DNA of 64,000 bases, from assembly GCF_001542405.1 (NCBI RefSeq), contig NZ_LNCD01000063.1, forward strand, positions 1 through 64,000, written 5' to 3'. Below the pieces are notes generated by a model. The model did no database searches. It was not told the origin of the DNA and saw nothing but the letters and a program-made list of their open reading frames with translations. Source of the DNA: Rhizobium altiplani (lineage in GTDB: Bacteria; Pseudomonadota; Alphaproteobacteria; Rhizobiales; Rhizobiaceae). This document shows, piece by piece, positions 16,869 through 25,675 of the stretch (its first letter is position 1; the number at the start of each line of letters is the position of its first letter). Position numbers and translations under genes: made by a program.

Positions 16869-17738
16869 TCAGCCGCCGAGTACAAATCGAGAAAATGCCA
16901 GAGAGTTTCGAGCATCCTCGTCCATTTTCGTTTCGTCTGCGCCGTCGGTGAGGTCGCGCCAGACCCTGATATCAGATCCGATCGTTCCACCGGTCTTTAC
17001 GAAAGGCTCCATGACCACAGCGCCGGTATAGTTGATCTCGCGAAGTGCCAGGCCGACCTCGTGCCAAGGAATTCTTCCTTTACCGGGCACTCGACGGTTG
17101 CTTTCACCCGTATGGAAATGTCCGAGCAGCGGGCCGGCGATGCGGATCGCCTCGCCGAAGCTGTCCTCCTCAATGTTCATGTGGAAGGTATCGAGCATCA
17201 CTTTAACATTCGGCTTCCCGACATCCCTCACGAATGCGACACCCTCTGCGGCGGTGTTGAGAACGTGGTTCTCGAAGCGGTTCAGGACTTCGATGCAGAG
17301 GTTAATTCCCAAGTTGGCGGCGAAATCCGCAATGCCGTGAATACCCTCGACGCCGCGAGCCCGGTCGCCCTTTTTGTCGACTGGCTCCGAGTAGTCCACC
17401 GGCCAGTAGGAATGCAGCGCGCCGCCGATCGTCTTGATGTCAAGCTTTGCGACGTTTGTAAGCGTTTGCTCGAAGAATGCCTTTCCCGCCTGGCGTACCG
17501 CAATGTCCGGTGATGAAAGGTTCTTGGATTTCGAAGGACCGATCCCGGCCGTGAGGACGATGTTATTGTCCGTGGCGGTATGTCTGATTTCTGCCAGTTC
17601 GGCGTCGCTGTATTCATTGATATGGTGTGCAGCTACCTCGATGACGTCGAAGCCGAGTTTGGCTACCTTCTCGACGTAAGGGCCGAATTTTGCGCTCCAC
17701 TCGTGTTCCCAGTAAGAGTAGTAAATTCCGTGTTTCAT
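16869..17738 (-). CDS. D-allulose (D-psicose) 3-epimerase
   Basis: 289-aa TIM-barrel epimerase converting D-allulose and D-fructose. By recollection it aligns without gaps to the A. tumefaciens enzyme, including the opening MKHGIYYSYWEHEWSAKFGP. The metal and catalytic residues fall at the same numbers: E150 (INLCIE), D183 (VMLDTFH), H209 (GHFHTGES) and E244 (VVMEPF). The ATG at 17738 has GGAG 7 nt upstream, replacing a TTG at 17750. It is the last gene of the uptake operon, where it would feed fructose to the adjacent kinase. Confidence 0.94.
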   Translation of the reverse strand: MKHGIYYSYWEHEWSAKFGPYVEKVAKLGFDVIEVAAHHINEYSDAELAEIRHTATDNNIVLTAGIGPSKSKNLSSPDIAVRQAGKAFFEQTLTNVAKLDIKTIGGALHSYWPVDYSEPVDKKGDRARGVEGIHGIADFAANLGINLCIEVLNRFENHVLNTAAEGVAFVRDVGKPNVKVMLDTFHMNIEEDSFGEAIRIAGPLLGHFHTGESNRRVPGKGRIPWHEVGLALREINYTGAVVMEPFVKTGGTIGSDIRVWRDLTDGADETKMDEDARNSLAFSRFVLGG

Positions 17739-17827
17739 AGGAGTCTCCAATGTAGTAGATCCCGCCGAATGTCCCTGGCGGGGTTGGCAGTGACGGACCG
17801 CAGCTACCTCCGGTCGACCTTTACGGA

Positions 17828-18475
17828 TCAGTTGTTCTCGATGCGGAGGTCCGGCTCGGCGCTTCCCGCTACGATCGCAAGTCCGTTCGGCAGATCGTTC
17901 TCTTCGACCTTCCGATTGATCTCCTTCGGATCGAGGCCGTAGTTCCGCCAGCGGTTCTGAAGTCTCTGCCGCAGGTGATCCTCGTCCACGTCGACGAATA
18001 CCGTGAAGTCGAAAATCTCCTTCAACATGTCCCAGGGCGACTGCCGCGCCAGCAGGTAGTTGCCTTCGCAGACAATGATGTTCGTCGACTGGGGAATTAG
18101 ATTGCCGCCAGCCCGCGCGATCTCGATAGAGCGGTCGAATACCGGAACGGCAACGACGTCGTCCTCGTTGGCCTTCAAGCGCTTGAGCATGTGACGCAGA
18201 CCATGGGCATCGAAGGTGTCGATTGCCCCCTTGTAAGGCCGGCGCCCCATCTGCTCCAGGACGACATCGTCATAGTGGTATCCGTCCATCGGAAACAGGG
18301 CTGCGTTGAGGTGATGATCCTTGTTGATGATCTCCACGGCGCGCTCCGCGAGCGTGGATTTACCTGAACCGGGTGCGCCCGCTACGGCTATCAGAACTCT
18401 CCGACTGTTGCTTTCGTTGAAGCGTTGGACCGCGATCTTCGCGATCTCACGCGCGTTTCCTTCAATCTTGCTCAA
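17828..18475 (-). CDS. FrcK-like P-loop sugar/nucleoside kinase
   Basis: 215-aa uridine-kinase-like protein. Walker A is GAPGSGKST; FPMDGYHYDDVVLEQMGRRP, PVFDRSIEIARAGGNLIP and IIVCEGNYLLARQSPW are characteristic of the FrcK group found with fructose ABC transporters in Sinorhizobium. It probably phosphorylates the imported or epimerised ketose; the exact substrate is inferred. A TTG start at 18475 with GGGAGG 6 nt before it is preferred over GTG 18502. It lies between the two epimerase genes. Confidence 0.85.
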   Translation of the reverse strand: MSKIEGNAREIAKIAVQRFNESNSRRVLIAVAGAPGSGKSTLAERAVEIINKDHHLNAALFPMDGYHYDDVVLEQMGRRPYKGAIDTFDAHGLRHMLKRLKANEDDVVAVPVFDRSIEIARAGGNLIPQSTNIIVCEGNYLLARQSPWDMLKEIFDFTVFVDVDEDHLRQRLQNRWRNYGLDPKEINRKVEENDLPNGLAIVAGSAEPDLRIENN

Positions 18476-18544
18476 GGATTTCCTCCCATTGCCACGTCGC
18501 ACTTTCCACTGCCAACGCCGTTGGGGGCGCTGACCATTGCGACG

Positions 18545-19399
18545 TCATGCCAGTTGGTATTGTGCGGCTTTGTTGCGCAGGAAAGAGAGGCCATTGCCCA
18601 TGACTTCCTCCTCGTCACGCGCAACCGGCCGCCAGGTCGATATGTCGCCGGCCATCTCCGGCGGCATGCTGACGAAACTCTCCAGGGTAAGCGCGCCCTT
18701 GAAGCCGATCGCCGACAAAGCGGCGAAGATCGGATCCCAAGGCACGTTGCCTGCACCGGGGGTCCCGCGATCGCTTTCCGAAAGATGCATGTATTTGAGG
18801 TGATCGCGCGCGGCCAGGATGCCGTTTGCGGCCCCCTTCTCCTCGATGTTCATGTGGAACGTGTCGAGATGGACGAACACGTTGTCCACACCGATGCGTT
18901 CGACCAAAGCCACGGCTTGTTCGGCCGAGTTGACCAGATGGTTTTCGTACCTGTTCACGGCTTCAACGCCGAACTGGATGCCCTGGGATTTGGCATGCTT
19001 CGCGGCCGCCTCGAGCGCACGCGTGACGTTGTCGTACTCCGCCTGTGTCGGAGGAGCTCCAGTGCGTTCGTTGGTACCGCCGTAGGTGACGCCGGTAAGT
19101 GCCTCGGCGCCCATCTCGGCCGCCTTGTCTATCGCCACCTTCAGGTGCTGGATGGCGGCGTCCGGCCGTGCCGAGGCCCATGCCGCTTCCGGCAGCACGA
19201 GCGAGCATGCTGCACGCAGGCCATGTTTTTCCAAAAGGTCGCGAGTGTGCTTGGCATCGACCGACGGCGCGTCAGCAAGGGGAATTTCGATAAATTCCAT
19301 CTTGTACTTGGTAGCACCTGCAATGGCCCGCTCCGCGCCTGCGCGGTCCCAGTTCATAGTCCACATGCTCGCGTGAATTCCAAAACCTTGCACGGTCAT
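18545..19399 (-). CDS. Sugar epimerase, D-tagatose 3-epimerase family
   Basis: 284-aa TIM-barrel (xylose-isomerase-like) protein. Catalytic pattern: FGVEAVNRYENH, VHLDTFHMNIEE, YMHLSESDRG and LTLESF, corresponding to the Glu-Asp-His-Glu metal set of ketose 3-epimerases. It is only distantly like the second epimerase of the operon, suggesting a different substrate or position. ATG 19397-19399 overlaps the permease stop TGA (19396-19398), showing translational coupling. The longer frame to 19702 is antisense-free but lacks a start signal. Confidence 0.88.
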   Translation of the reverse strand: MTVQGFGIHASMWTMNWDRAGAERAIAGATKYKMEFIEIPLADAPSVDAKHTRDLLEKHGLRAACSLVLPEAAWASARPDAAIQHLKVAIDKAAEMGAEALTGVTYGGTNERTGAPPTQAEYDNVTRALEAAAKHAKSQGIQFGVEAVNRYENHLVNSAEQAVALVERIGVDNVFVHLDTFHMNIEEKGAANGILAARDHLKYMHLSESDRGTPGAGNVPWDPIFAALSAIGFKGALTLESFVSMPPEMAGDISTWRPVARDEEEVMGNGLSFLRNKAAQYQLA

Positions 19400-20391
19400 C
19401 CCTTCTTTCTGCGTGATGCGATGTACGTTGAAACGATAGTTCTTGCGGCCATGACGACGATCATCAGCACGCCCCAGAGCGCCGTTGCCAGATGCTGGTT
19501 TGCACCCATCAGGTTCAGACCCGACGAGAGGAGCTGGAGCACGATGAGAGCGACAAAGACCGGCAATACGCGACCGAAACCGCCGAACGGGTCGATGCCG
19601 CCGAGAAACGCGGCGAGCACGGTGATCAGCAGATAGGACTCGCCGTGGCCGACGCGGACCGAGTTGAAGCGGGCGAGCATTATCACACCTGCGACGGCGC
19701 ACATCAGACCCGACAGCGTGTAGACCAGCACCAGTATGCGACGCGTATTCAGGCCGGAGTATCGAGCCGCCTCGATGTTCGAGCCGATCATCAGCAGGCC
19801 GAAGCCGAGCTTGAAGCGCGTCAGCAGAAGCTGCCAGATCCCGACGCAGGCTATGAAAATCAAGAGCGGAATAGGAAATCCGAAGATCGACCCGTGTCCG
19901 ATAGGAGCGATGAAGCTCGGAAACCCGGACACGTCGCCGCCTCGGGTGAGGAACTCGCCAAGCCCGCGCAAGAAGATCATCATCGACAGCGTGACAAGGA
20001 TCGGGTGGGCCCGCGTGTAGGCAATGGCTGCGCCGGTCATGAGGCCTGCGGCGCCGCCCGTCGCCAGCGCAGCAAGGACGCCCAGCAGGAATGCAGCCGG
20101 CGAGGCATCTACGCCGCCGTACGATTGCATGACCCAGGCGGCGGCCAGTCCAGATAGGTTTGCGGTGAACGTCACCGAAAGGTTGATCCCGCCGGTCAAA
20201 AGTGGCAGCAGCATCGCGAGCGTCAGAAGCCCGAGTTCGGGAAGCTGGAATGCCACCGATCCGAAGGTTGCCGACGAAATGAAGTTGTTGGCGGCCAGTC
20301 CGAAGATCACCATCACTGCTAAGAATGCGATCGCCGGGCCGGTCATATCCGCGCCGAAGGTGGCGTTGAACTTTTGAGCGATGGCTTTCAT
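19396..20391 (-). CDS. Sugar ABC transporter permease (RbsC type), second
   Basis: 331-aa inner-membrane permease of the BPD_transp_2 (ribose/sugar) class, with about 8-10 hydrophobic segments. The family block is GLMTGAAIAYTRAHPILVTLSMMIFLRGL, and GGIDPFGGFGRVLPVFVALI marks the conserved loop. The start ATG overlaps the previous permease stop (20388-20391). It pairs with the upstream permease as a heterodimer. Confidence 0.92.
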   Translation of the reverse strand: MKAIAQKFNATFGADMTGPAIAFLAVMVIFGLAANNFISSATFGSVAFQLPELGLLTLAMLLPLLTGGINLSVTFTANLSGLAAAWVMQSYGGVDASPAAFLLGVLAALATGGAAGLMTGAAIAYTRAHPILVTLSMMIFLRGLGEFLTRGGDVSGFPSFIAPIGHGSIFGFPIPLLIFIACVGIWQLLLTRFKLGFGLLMIGSNIEAARYSGLNTRRILVLVYTLSGLMCAVAGVIMLARFNSVRVGHGESYLLITVLAAFLGGIDPFGGFGRVLPVFVALIVLQLLSSGLNLMGANQHLATALWGVLMIVVMAARTIVSTYIASRRKKG

Positions 20392-21404
20392 GAGTGCGAG
20401 CTCCCCCTTTTGTCGTTACTTTTCGCGAGGAATGGCAGAAGCTTGTCGATGCGCGCGGAAGAGAGCGTGATGGCGATGAGGATGATTGCGCCGACGATCA
20501 TCTTGAACGCGAAGGGCGACACGCCCATCAGGTTGAGCCCGTTTTGCGTGATCGAAACCATCAAGACGCCGAGGACGCAGCCAATAACGGATCCCTTGCC
20601 GCCACCCAGCCGCGCACCACCGAGAACCGTGGCGGCGAGGACGTCGAGTTCGCGACCATAAAGCGCATTCGGAACAACTTCCTCGGCGTAGTGAGCCTGC
20701 ATCAGGCCGGCGATGCCAGCCATCAGGCCAAGCCATCCAAACGAGATGTAGTGCATGGCGCCGATGTTGATCCCGAAGCGGCGTGCTCCTTCGGGATTGT
20801 CTCCGAAAGCGTAAAGTTGGCGGCCGATCGTCGTCCTCGAGATCATAAACCAGGTCGCAAAGCAGCAGAGGATCATCACCACCACCGGAAGTGTGAGTTC
20901 GACCCACGATCCATCGGCCATCTCGTGTTCAAAGAACACGACGCGCGTCGTCAGCCATTCCGGCAGATCGTAGATCGACACGCCCTTGGTGAAGAACATC
21001 AGCAGTCCGAAGAAGATGTTGAAGGTCGAAATCGTCGCTACGATCGAGATGATGTGAAGCCGGTAGACCAATGCGGCATTGATCAGCCCGAGGCCGATCC
21101 CAACCGCCCCCGCGATGATGAAGCCTTCCGCCCAGTTGCCGCCACCCAGCGCGCCAAGCGCCAGCGCCGTGACGTATTGGACCACCGATGCGGCAACGGC
21201 GAAGGAGATGTCGATCCCGCCAGAAATCAAGACGACTAGAAGTCCGACGGCAAAGATGATGTTGACGGCCGAGACGTTCAGCACATCAAAAGCGTTCGAG
21301 ATCGTAAGAAAACGGTCGGTGCCAAAAGACAGCCCGATGCAAAGCACGACCATGACCGCCAGAAGTGTGAATTCGGTTGTGTGTCCAAGGATCAGCCTAC
21401 GCAT
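20388..21404 (-). CDS. Sugar ABC transporter permease (RbsC type), first
   Basis: 338-aa membrane permease. Starts MRRLILGHTTEFTLLAVMVV (ATG 21402-21404), overlapping the ATPase stop by 8 nt; the frame beyond, to 21497, lies inside the ATPase gene and is not native. The conserved region includes VLISGGIDISFAVAASVVQY, LDVLAATVLGGARLGGGKGS and SVIGCVLGVLMVSITQNGLN. It forms the channel with the second permease. Confidence 0.92.
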   Translation of the reverse strand: MRRLILGHTTEFTLLAVMVVLCIGLSFGTDRFLTISNAFDVLNVSAVNIIFAVGLLVVLISGGIDISFAVAASVVQYVTALALGALGGGNWAEGFIIAGAVGIGLGLINAALVYRLHIISIVATISTFNIFFGLLMFFTKGVSIYDLPEWLTTRVVFFEHEMADGSWVELTLPVVVMILCCFATWFMISRTTIGRQLYAFGDNPEGARRFGINIGAMHYISFGWLGLMAGIAGLMQAHYAEEVVPNALYGRELDVLAATVLGGARLGGGKGSVIGCVLGVLMVSITQNGLNLMGVSPFAFKMIVGAIILIAITLSSARIDKLLPFLAKSNDKRGSSHS

Positions 21405-22887
21405 AGACGGCAGACTCCAGTTCGCTGAGCGACAACTGTCGCGGATCATAGGTCGCGTGGATCTTGCCCTCGACCATGTGAATGATGCGGTCGGCATTGA
21501 AGTAGACCTCGGGCGGCTCGTCGGAGATCAGAATGATCGCCAGCCCCTGAGCCGCAAGCTTGCGCACAATGTCGAAGATGCCCGCTCGCGCGCCGACGTC
21601 GACCCCTACGGTTGGGGCGTCCAGGATGAGAATTTTCGGGCCGATCGCGAGCCACTTGGCGATCGCCACGCGTTGTTGGTTGCCGCCTGACAAAGTCCGG
21701 ATGGGGTCGTCTGGCGTTCCAATCTTGACGCCGAGCGCCGAGATCCAATGGCTGACAACGCTCGCCTTCTTGGCCGGCGAGATCATCCCGCCGGACAGCA
21801 GCTTGTCAAGCGATGCCATAACAAGGTTGTCGGCGATCGACTGTGGCTGATTGAGGCCAAGCGACAAGCGGTCTTCCGAAAGGTAGGCAACACCAGCACG
21901 AATGGCGTCTCGATTGGAACCGAACCTGACCCGCTCTCCTTCGATTGTGACCTCGCCTGCCTGTGGGCGGTGCATCCCGAAGAGCGTAAGAGCTAGCTCG
22001 GTGCGCCCTGCTCCGAGAAGGCCGGTGATCCCGAGCGTCTCTCCTCGGCGAAGATCGAACGAAATATCCTCGAACTCGCCGGCTCGCGTCAGTCCCCGCA
22101 CGGAGAGCACGACCGCCTCGTTGTCGTGATCGGTAGCGATCACGGAACTGTCGAAGTTCCTGCCGGTCATCAGTTCGGTTACTCGTGACTGCGTCATCCC
22201 CTCGACCGGGAAGACACCAACGAGGGCCCCGTCGCGGAGCACGGTCATTCGGTCGGATATTTCGAGGACTTCCGCAAGACGGTGCGACACGAAGACCACC
22301 GCCACTCCTGAAGCGGAAAGGTTGCGGACGATGTCAATGAGATAGTCCGTTTCCGATTGGGTCAGCGACGCCGTTGGCTCATCCATGAAGACGAGCCGGG
22401 CTTCACCCACAAGGGCGCGCGCTATCGCAACGATCTGGCGCTGCGCGATCGGCAACTCCTTGAGGGGGAGATGAATGTCGATGCTCACGCCAAGGCGAGC
22501 GAGTGCCTTTTCAGCCGCGTTCTCGATGGCACGCTTGTCGACAAGCCCATATTTGCCGTTGACTGCGTACTGGAAGCCGATGTTTTCGGCGACGCTCATT
22601 TCGCCGAACAGCGCCAAGTCTTGCCAGATCACTTGAATCCCGAGCGATTGCGCCAGAGTGGGTGTCATGGTCGAGATCGGGTTGCCGTCGAAATAAAATT
22701 CAGCACCGTCCTGTGGCTTGTAGACGCCGGTAATCACCTTGATGAGCGTGCTCTTGCCACATCCATTCTCGCCAGCAAGACAGTGGACTTCTCCGGGGTT
22801 GACCTCGAAGGACACACCCTTCAGCGCGCGTACGCCGCCAAAGGTGACCTTGATGTTCTTGAGTGAAAGCAGCGGTTCGACGCTCAT
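21397..22887 (-). CDS. Sugar ABC transporter ATPase, double domain (RbsA type)
   Basis: 496-aa protein with two nucleotide-binding domains. N-terminal domain: Walker A AGENGCGKSTLIKVI, signature PIAQRQIVAIARAL, Walker B RLVFMDEPTASLT. C-terminal domain: GLLGAGRTELALTLFG, signature LSGGNQQRVAIAKWLA, Walker B ILILDAPTVGVDVGARAGI, where Ala replaces the usual catalytic Glu; that second site is probably non-hydrolysing. AGGAGG precedes ATG 22887. It energises uptake with the adjacent permeases. Confidence 0.93.
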   Translation of the reverse strand: MSVEPLLSLKNIKVTFGGVRALKGVSFEVNPGEVHCLAGENGCGKSTLIKVITGVYKPQDGAEFYFDGNPISTMTPTLAQSLGIQVIWQDLALFGEMSVAENIGFQYAVNGKYGLVDKRAIENAAEKALARLGVSIDIHLPLKELPIAQRQIVAIARALVGEARLVFMDEPTASLTQSETDYLIDIVRNLSASGVAVVFVSHRLAEVLEISDRMTVLRDGALVGVFPVEGMTQSRVTELMTGRNFDSSVIATDHDNEAVVLSVRGLTRAGEFEDISFDLRRGETLGITGLLGAGRTELALTLFGMHRPQAGEVTIEGERVRFGSNRDAIRAGVAYLSEDRLSLGLNQPQSIADNLVMASLDKLLSGGMISPAKKASVVSHWISALGVKIGTPDDPIRTLSGGNQQRVAIAKWLAIGPKILILDAPTVGVDVGARAGIFDIVRKLAAQGLAIILISDEPPEVYFNADRIIHMVEGKIHATYDPRQLSLSELESAVYA

Positions 22888-22952
22888 GGAATATCCTCCT
22901 GTTCAACCGCTGCTTCAGCGGTCGGCCCCAGGTTTTGCATTGTCCGTAAGGA

Positions 22953-22979
22953 GGTCGCGGGGAATATGTCCCCGCGACC
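22953..22979. terminator. Intercistronic hairpin after the binding-protein gene
   Basis: A perfect 10-bp stem (GGTCGCGGGG with CCCCGCGACC) and a 7-nt loop sit between the binding-protein stop and the ATPase start. Such hairpins commonly protect the binding-protein message and lower downstream expression; no T tract is present. Confidence 0.6.
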
Positions 22980-23002
22980 CCAGGGCGTGGGTCCCGGGAG
23001 GA

Positions 23003-23977
23003 CTAAAGGCCCATGCCAACGAGCTTGTCGATGCTGTCCTTGTTGATGGCCAGCAGTTGGTCGACGATGATGGTGTTGCCCTCGGGAGTGATCTTTCCAA
23101 GGCCCTCAATGTCGTCGCCAGCTTTCGGCGTCTCGCCCTTGGAAATCCGGTCGGCAAGCGTCACGAAGACCTCGCCAGCCTGCTTCGGGTTCCACATGAA
23201 GCCGCCAGTCAAAGCGCCTGATTTGATGAGCTTTGCTCCCTGCCCTGGAGAGAACGGACCGATGACGAATACCTTTCCGTCCTTACGGCGCTCTTCCACT
23301 GCGCGACCTGCGCCAATCGGACCCTGCGAACCGAATGCCAGGAAGCCCGTGAGTTCGGCATTGGCCGCCATAAGGTCGAGAGCGGTCGAGCGACTCTTGT
23401 CGACGTCTTCGGCAACACCATAGCGGTCGCCCACCAGCTTCATGTCGGGATAGTTGGCCTTGATATAAGCGATCGCCGCGTCGGCCCAAGCGTTGTGCAG
23501 CGGAACGGTCAAGGATCCGACGAACACCGCATAGGATCCCTTGCCGCCCATCTTCTCGGCGAGGAGCTTGCCATGTGCTTCGCCGAAGCCCTTGGCCGAA
23601 GCGAGTTCAAAATCCCAGTCGGCACCGACCTGCTTGGGCGATTCATGCGTGATGACCTTGATACCGGCCTCCTGCGCCTTCTTGAGAACCGGCTCCAGTA
23701 CCTTCGCGTCATTCGGCACCACGCCGATGTAATCAACCTTCTGCGCGATCAGATCTTCGATGGCACGGACCTGGAGTGCCGGGTCGGCACTGGTCGGGCC
23801 AACCATAAAGCCTTCGACGCCGAGCTTGGCACTTTGTTCCTTGATCCCAGCTTCCATGGCATTGAACCACGGGATGCCGCCGATTTTAACGACGACGCCG
23901 ATCTTCGGACCAGCGAAGGCGGTGGACGCCAGAAGTACAAGCGACAGACCAAGGGTCGCGGCGAGCATTTTTCTCAT
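23003..23977 (-). CDS. Periplasmic sugar-binding protein
   Basis: 324-aa substrate-binding protein of the ribose-type Peripla_BP_4 family. The signal peptide MRKMLAATLGLSLVLLASTA ends at AFA|GPKIG. The body starts VVVKIGGIPWFNAMEAGIKE, with later VDYIGVVPNDAKVLEPVLKK and TGFLAFGSQGPIGAGRA. It is the first gene of the minus-strand operon with a strong GGAGGAGG site. Ligand probably D-allulose or a related ketose, from its operon partners. Confidence 0.9.
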   Translation of the reverse strand: MRKMLAATLGLSLVLLASTAFAGPKIGVVVKIGGIPWFNAMEAGIKEQSAKLGVEGFMVGPTSADPALQVRAIEDLIAQKVDYIGVVPNDAKVLEPVLKKAQEAGIKVITHESPKQVGADWDFELASAKGFGEAHGKLLAEKMGGKGSYAVFVGSLTVPLHNAWADAAIAYIKANYPDMKLVGDRYGVAEDVDKSRSTALDLMAANAELTGFLAFGSQGPIGAGRAVEERRKDGKVFVIGPFSPGQGAKLIKSGALTGGFMWNPKQAGEVFVTLADRISKGETPKAGDDIEGLGKITPEGNTIIVDQLLAINKDSIDKLVGMGL

Positions 23978-24133
23978 TGGATCTTTCCTCCTCCAATAGT
24001 GCTGACAAGCAAGATCCGTTCACAGGAACGGTAGCGCTCCCGCGTTGAACGTTTCGGCTCCGACCATCGGAACCTCCTCCCTGTCACCTCCTCTAAGTGA
24101 CTTGCCATCGTGCACAATCGCTCTTGCAATTGA

Positions 24134-24149
24134 GCACCATCGATGGTGC
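24134..24149. promoter_or_regulatory. LacI-family operator
   Basis: A perfect 16-bp palindrome, GCACCATCGATGGTGC, lies between the divergent binding-protein operon and the LacI-type gene, 77 bp before the regulator start. The symmetry and central CG match LacI/GalR-family operators. Confidence 0.7.
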
Positions 24150-24226
24150 AATAACATTAACACGGAACGGACTTTCGTCAAGAGGACCATTGATCTAGAG
24201 AAACGGAGCGCTGGAGGAGTCTGCGA

Positions 24227-25309
24227 ATGACGGAAAAAGAGCAAAAGAAAGCAACAATTTACGATCTTTCGGTGATCTCGGGCGTAACCGCCTCGACTGT
24301 AGCCTCCGTCCTCAATGGCACGTGGCGGAAGCGGCGGATCTCGGAAGAAACAGCCGAAAAGATCCTGTCGCTCGCAAAAGCGCATCGCTACACCGCCAAT
24401 CGCCAGGCTCGGGCGTTGAGAAGTTCCCGCTCGGGACTGGCTGGACTGCTCTTGCCTGTTTACGACACCCGCTTCTTTTCCTCGATGGCTCAGACCTTCG
24501 AGGCGCAGGCACGCAAGCGCGGATTACTGCCGGTGGTCGTCTCCGGCCGGCGCGATCCTGAGGAAGAGCGGCGCACCGTAGAGTCGTTGATCGCGTATTC
24601 GATTGATTCGCTATTTATCGCAGGCGCCACTGATCCGGACGGCGTCCATCAGGTGTGCGCCCGTGCGGGATTGCCGCACGTGAATATCGACCTTCCCGGC
24701 AAGTACGCACCGTCGGTGATCTCGGACAACCGACGGGGTGCAGAAGCGCTGACCTCGGCAATTATCCGCCACGCTGAAGGAATGGGGCCACTCGGTGCTG
24801 AGGACGTATTCATGTTTGGCGGCCGCGACGACCATGCCAGCCGCGATCGCATCCTGGGCTTTCATGCGGTGAAGCGATCTATTTTTGGAGTGGATACCGA
24901 GGGCGATATCGAGACCACGGGATACTCGCCGGGCATGACGCAGCTTGCCTTCGAGCGGTTCTTCGAACGCCATGGCAGGCTGCCGCGCTGCTTCTTCATC
25001 AACTCGTCCATAAATTTCGAGGGGTTGCTGCGCTTCATGAGCCGCCACGACGGGGTAGCATTCGAAGATATCGTGGTCGGATGTTTCGACTATGACCCGT
25101 TCGGTTCATTTTTGCCGTTTCCGGTCTATATGATCAGGCCGAACACAGCTGATATGCTCGAAAGAGGCTTCGAGCTTTTAGAAGAGCAGGACACGGACCC
25201 ACAGCTCGTGATGATCGAGCCACAGTTGGTTCCGCCGCGAACAGCGTTGGAAGGGCCGCTCGACGCTTTGAAGGATCCGATTGCGGTACATGACCTCGCG
25301 CGTCGATGA
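24227..25309 (+). CDS. LacI-family transcriptional regulator
   Basis: 360-aa repressor. The N-terminal HTH is ATIYDLSVISGVTASTVASV, then the hinge region with RYTANRQARALRSSRSG, followed by a periplasmic-binding-like effector domain (LAGLLLPVYDTRFFSSMAQT onward). GGAGGAG lies about 7 nt before ATG 24227. It is divergent from the ketose uptake operon and faces the 16-bp palindrome, so it is the likely local repressor with a sugar effector. Confidence 0.93.
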   Translation: MTEKEQKKATIYDLSVISGVTASTVASVLNGTWRKRRISEETAEKILSLAKAHRYTANRQARALRSSRSGLAGLLLPVYDTRFFSSMAQTFEAQARKRGLLPVVVSGRRDPEEERRTVESLIAYSIDSLFIAGATDPDGVHQVCARAGLPHVNIDLPGKYAPSVISDNRRGAEALTSAIIRHAEGMGPLGAEDVFMFGGRDDHASRDRILGFHAVKRSIFGVDTEGDIETTGYSPGMTQLAFERFFERHGRLPRCFFINSSINFEGLLRFMSRHDGVAFEDIVVGCFDYDPFGSFLPFPVYMIRPNTADMLERGFELLEEQDTDPQLVMIEPQLVPPRTALEGPLDALKDPIAVHDLARR

Positions 25310-25675
25310 CGTGGTGAAACGTCTCGATCCGTAGGTGAGAAATCGCCACGCTTTGCGGATGGGTGTCGCCTTCAAAGGCCACGTTTGGTGCGAAACCGCC
25401 GTTCGAGAGATGCAGACAAAGGCCGTGGCTGGCTTTCGACAATTGCCGCCATGGGGGCTAATGCACTGAGATGAACGACGTCGCTACCAGGCGATGCAAC
25501 GTCTCGCACGGTGCCATACCAGAAAGCACTTGAACAATCGAATACCGAAGCATGTGGTAAGACCTGTATGAATTGCGGTCGCAATAAGCTCTCTGTGGCG
25601 TCTTGTTGATCTTGCCGCCCAGTGTGCTGCAGCGTGTTTCTCTGCACGAATTGAAACGGACAGGAGGAGACTAAA
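25310..25675. other. Intergenic, nothing recognisable
   Basis: 366 bases downstream of the regulator. The open frame on the minus strand is the shadow of the DUF4105 gene. Only the ribosome site AGGAGGA (25662-25668) for the next gene is evident. Confidence 0.5.

Noticed and set aside
18425..19636. 403-codon plus-strand frame
   Set aside because: Antisense of the kinase, epimerase and permease genes; a GC-rich shadow with no family resemblance.
20394..21239. 281-codon plus-strand frame
   Set aside because: Antisense of the permease gene; highly charged shadow composition.
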